Shown here piece after piece: positions 61,907-64,000 of a stretch of 64,000 nt of DNA. Location: assembly GCA_017551515.1 (NCBI GenBank), contig JAFZLK010000022.1:1-64000 (forward strand), written 5' to 3'. This DNA comes from Bacteroidales bacterium. Lineage in GTDB: Bacteria > Bacteroidota > Bacteroidia > Bacteroidales > ML635J-15. The translations under genes and the position numbers were made by a program. How positions within the stretch are numbered: the first letter of the stretch is position 1; the number at the start of each line of letters is the position of its first letter. The notes under the pieces were generated by a model, which made no database searches, had not been told where the DNA came from, and was given only the letters and a program-made list of their open reading frames with translations.

Positions 61907-62359
61907 TTATCTGCACAATCTTTCTATCAATGCGCCATGCAGCGGAAACTCATGCAAAAGTTCTTCTTTTTTAGCCAGTTCGAAATTTTCAAATTTGAAT
62001 GCGGGAGCCACAGCGCATCCCACGAGTGAAAAACCTTTCTTGCCAGACAGTTCTGCAGCGAACCACTGTTCAGGTTCAATTACAACCTGCATTTCGTCAT
62101 CAGCGGACAAATGATGTACAATGAGTTCTCCCTTGGCATTAATAACATAAATATCAAGACATTCGCCAGCATGGTAGTACCAGATTTCGGACATACCGTG
62201 CAGCTTGTGGAAAGCCGAGAACTCATCTCCGCAAAGCATATAATATATGGTAGAGATTTGCTTTTCTCCACTCTCATCGTTCCCGTAAACCTGGCGATAA
62301 TAGCCGCCTTCGGGATGTGGCACAAGGCTTAGTTTTTCAATATAATGCTTATAATCCAT
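61907..62359 (-). CDS. Cupin (DUF985) protein
   Basis: 150 residues. LSLVPHPEGGYYRQVY at the start, FSAFHKLHGMSEIWYYHAGECLDIYVI in the centre (metal-binding His/Glu), and VGCAVAPAFKFENFELAKKEELLHEFP at the end; standard Cupin_5/DUF985, possibly an epimerase-like or metal-binding small molecule enzyme. Starts 2 bases after the radical SAM gene ends, in the same operon. Confidence 0.87.
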   Translation of the reverse strand: MDYKHYIEKLSLVPHPEGGYYRQVYGNDESGEKQISTIYYMLCGDEFSAFHKLHGMSEIWYYHAGECLDIYVINAKGELIVHHLSADDEMQVVIEPEQWFAAELSGKKGFSLVGCAVAPAFKFENFELAKKEELLHEFPLHGALIERLCR

Positions 62360-62361
62360 AT

Positions 62362-63435
62362 TTATTTCCCATTTATCATCTTATACTGGCACATTTTCAA
62401 CTCACCGTTTTCATCGCGGAGATGCATACCGTTGCCCTGACAAAAACGCCAGACCTTACACGACTTGCAGTCGCCCGTACGCATCCAGTTGCGATAGCGG
62501 AACTTCTCGAAACGATTTTCCCACACATCCCAGAACGAATCGGTGTATATGTTGCCCTGATTGTAGTCGCTACGTATGCTCAGGCAGCCCGAAATAGCCC
62601 CATCGGCACGGATGGAAGCAACATTAACGCCCGAACTGCAGTTGAAATACTTGCGTCTAACTTCTCCCTCATAGCGACCAAGAAAACCGTCGCAGGCATA
62701 ACTTGCGTCAATTTTGCCTTCGAGACGAGTCAACTTTATAAAATCCATCATCTGCACAAATTCCTCGTTGCTCAGGCGCAATTCAGGATCATCCGCAGCC
62801 CGACCAGACGGGAAAACGCTGAACAACCGCCACTTACGCACTCCGTTTTCTATCAGAAAATCGCGAAATTCAGGCAAATACTTTATTGTGCGCTTATTCA
62901 CACAAGTGATAACATCCCACACTAACCCACTTTGCTTTTTCAATGCCTCAATCGCTCGCAGCGCATTGGCGAAACTATCACTATGTCCGCGCATCCAGTT
63001 GTGGTCATCGGCAAAACCATCGAGACTTATCGCAATGGAACGCAGACCATTACGCACAAGTTCAGTAAGTTTTTCATCGGTAAGCAACATGCCGTTTGTC
63101 ACCATCCCCCAGATGAAGCCGTGCTCTGTGATTGCGCGTCCACATTCAGCAATGTCGGCACGCACAAGCGGTTCGCCACCTGTAGTAATCACCATAATGT
63201 CATAAGGTGAAATGTGCGCTTTTATATCATCAAGCACTTTCAGAAAATCGTCGAGAGGCATGTCCTGCTGCTGCGAAACCATACGGCAATCGCTTCCACA
63301 ATGACGGCAATTAAGGTTGCAACGCAGTGTACATTCCCAGAAAAGTTGGTGAAGATGATGCTCATCGGCACGAAGCGAAAGCACTGCACGATTCAATTCG
63401 AGTGAAAGTCGCTTGTATAGGGAAAATTCCGACAC
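62362..63435 (-). CDS. Radical SAM/SPASM protein
   Basis: 357 residues with a GTG start at 63433-63435, chosen because it overlaps the stop of the upstream lipoprotein gene and precedes the Fe-S motif. The radical SAM cluster is CNLNCRHC (Cys39, Cys43, Cys46). VITTGGEPLVRADI is the GGE motif. The C-terminal SPASM/twitch cluster has GCLSIRSDYNQGNIY, FNCSSGV and GDCKSCKVWRFCQGNG cysteines. Such proteins modify peptides or other substrates; no precursor peptide gene was found next to it. Confidence 0.9.
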   Translation of the reverse strand: MSEFSLYKRLSLELNRAVLSLRADEHHLHQLFWECTLRCNLNCRHCGSDCRMVSQQQDMPLDDFLKVLDDIKAHISPYDIMVITTGGEPLVRADIAECGRAITEHGFIWGMVTNGMLLTDEKLTELVRNGLRSIAISLDGFADDHNWMRGHSDSFANALRAIEALKKQSGLVWDVITCVNKRTIKYLPEFRDFLIENGVRKWRLFSVFPSGRAADDPELRLSNEEFVQMMDFIKLTRLEGKIDASYACDGFLGRYEGEVRRKYFNCSSGVNVASIRADGAISGCLSIRSDYNQGNIYTDSFWDVWENRFEKFRYRNWMRTGDCKSCKVWRFCQGNGMHLRDENGELKMCQYKMINGK

Positions 63436-63992
63436 TACTGCTTGCTACTATTATTAATGTTGTAAATTTCTCTGTCGATTTTATCAATCTCGTTCTGAAG
63501 CGAATCACGACTTTCGCGCAAATTCTTGGTACGATTGTTATACTTATTAATCATCTCTGGCGGACCATAAACCTTAGCCCCCGACCTAGCGTTAACAGTT
63601 TCATCTATAGCATCCAAGCGTTCCTTAAGAGAACTTTTTTCCGATTCGAGCATTTTCAGAAGTTCATTCTGCAACGAATCAGCCTCGTGACGCATCGCAC
63701 GAGTTCTAGCGCTGTATTCCCTCATAACTTCGGGAGAACCATAAACGCACGACGTTTCACGATCTTTGATTGTAGCACGCAAACTCTCGAGGCGTGCCTG
63801 CAACTCAGCCCGTCTTGCATTTATCGAATCCTTGGGAACATACATCTCATCGTTTTCACCAAGATTGTCATTGTCGGCAGGTTGCGGTGCTGTCTCAGCA
63901 CTTTCGGAAGTACGCTTTGTCGCTGTGCAGGCTGCCACTATTGCCGTAGCAAGCGCAAGTATAGAAATCCATGTTTTCTTTACTATTTTCAT
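63435..63992 (-). CDS. Coiled-coil lipoprotein with internal duplication
   Basis: 185 residues. Lipobox VAAC (Cys22). Two ~48-residue repeats: VYGSPEVMREYSARTRAMRHEADSLQNE (~83-110) and VYGPPEMINKYNNRTKNLRESRDSLQNE (~139-166) follow helices ending in Glu/Arg-rich heptads. Asp/Glu/Arg-rich, very likely all alpha-helical. Function unknown. Gene is complete (the ATG lies 8 bases from the window end) and couples to the radical SAM gene by a one-base overlap. Confidence 0.7.
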   Translation of the reverse strand: MKIVKKTWISILALATAIVAACTATKRTSESAETAPQPADNDNLGENDEMYVPKDSINARRAELQARLESLRATIKDRETSCVYGSPEVMREYSARTRAMRHEADSLQNELLKMLESEKSSLKERLDAIDETVNARSGAKVYGPPEMINKYNNRTKNLRESRDSLQNEIDKIDREIYNINNSSKQ

Positions 63993-64000
63993 GGTCGTGC

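Noticed and set aside
1-64000. tRNA, rRNA, tmRNA or riboswitch genes
   Set aside because: A read-through of the intergenic regions showed no tRNA-like cloverleaf with a TTCGANNC arm and no recognisable riboswitch core; a covariance-model scan would be needed to exclude them firmly.

Overview
The window looks like a chromosomal segment of a Bacteroidales-type bacterium. The supporting signs are Bacteroidetes-style -7 boxes (TAnnTTTG) in front of many genes, few Shine-Dalgarno sites, and lineage-typical proteins: a Rho with a long Asn/Gln/Arg-rich insert, a single-chain NfnAB-like flavoprotein, a PUR-like DUF3276 protein, DUF4783, DUF1573 and BspA-like LRR proteins, an InlB-repeat lipoprotein, and an OmpA protein with PorE-like layout. 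DNA is AT-rich. No rRNA, tRNA, CRISPR array, integrase or transposase gene was recognised.

Layout. 0-3.6 kb: two lipoproteins, then an AAA ATPase (DUF4143 type) bracketed by copies of its own palindromic repeat, a repeat-rich spacer and an unknown gene. 3.7-16.4 kb: mostly housekeeping on the minus strand (M13 peptidase, plsY, smpB, Yip1, BrkB, nadC, DUF4783, U32 peptidase, NfnAB-like fusion, lptB), interrupted at 6.4-7.5 kb by a RhuM-like gene with an array of 25-bp palindromes. 16.5-26.6 kb: ppdK, DUF3276, then the nusB-DUF1573-yajC-ybbR-coaE-TerB/DnaJ run, a BspA-like protein and an Ldh-family dehydrogenase. 26.7-36.4 kb: YfhO-like membrane protein and a surface-glycopolymer cluster (two GT2 enzymes, FAD mutase/oxidase-like protein, CDP-glycerol-transferase-like protein, methyltransferase, two nucleotidyltransferases, HAD phosphatase). 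36.4-44.4 kb: two small exported proteins, PorE-like OmpA protein, rho, pheT.

44.4-57.7 kb is an accessory zone: a broken regulator, MutT, a DUF2075 nuclease/helicase-like protein, a frameshifted DUF1016 nuclease, a DUF3791/DUF3990/DUF3791 operon, partial copies of the 3' end of a DUF2461 gene, then (after glyA) two paralogous lipoproteins, a ParE-type toxin-antitoxin pair and a second ATPase (DUF234 type), again bracketed by near-identical palindromic repeats. 57.8-64 kb returns to core genes (dxr, M23 peptidase, HD protein, VanX-like dipeptidase, cupin, radical SAM/SPASM, coiled-coil lipoprotein).

The strongest undescribed signals are: (i) two unrelated-repeat but same-design units, repeat-ATPase-repeat, whose ATPases both end in a PD-(D/E)XK-like motif; (ii) a family of 25-bp palindromes (12-bp arms, one central base) lying in frame inside a rhuM-like gene, in an array beside it, and again inside the DUF1016 gene; (iii) repeated truncated copies of a DUF2461 3' end flanking accessory cargo; (iv) a dispersed intergenic family of 8-bp AGAAAC-type repeats carrying a recurring GCCG-N-AGGC block. 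Gene functions are assigned from recognisable motifs read by eye; no database search was possible.
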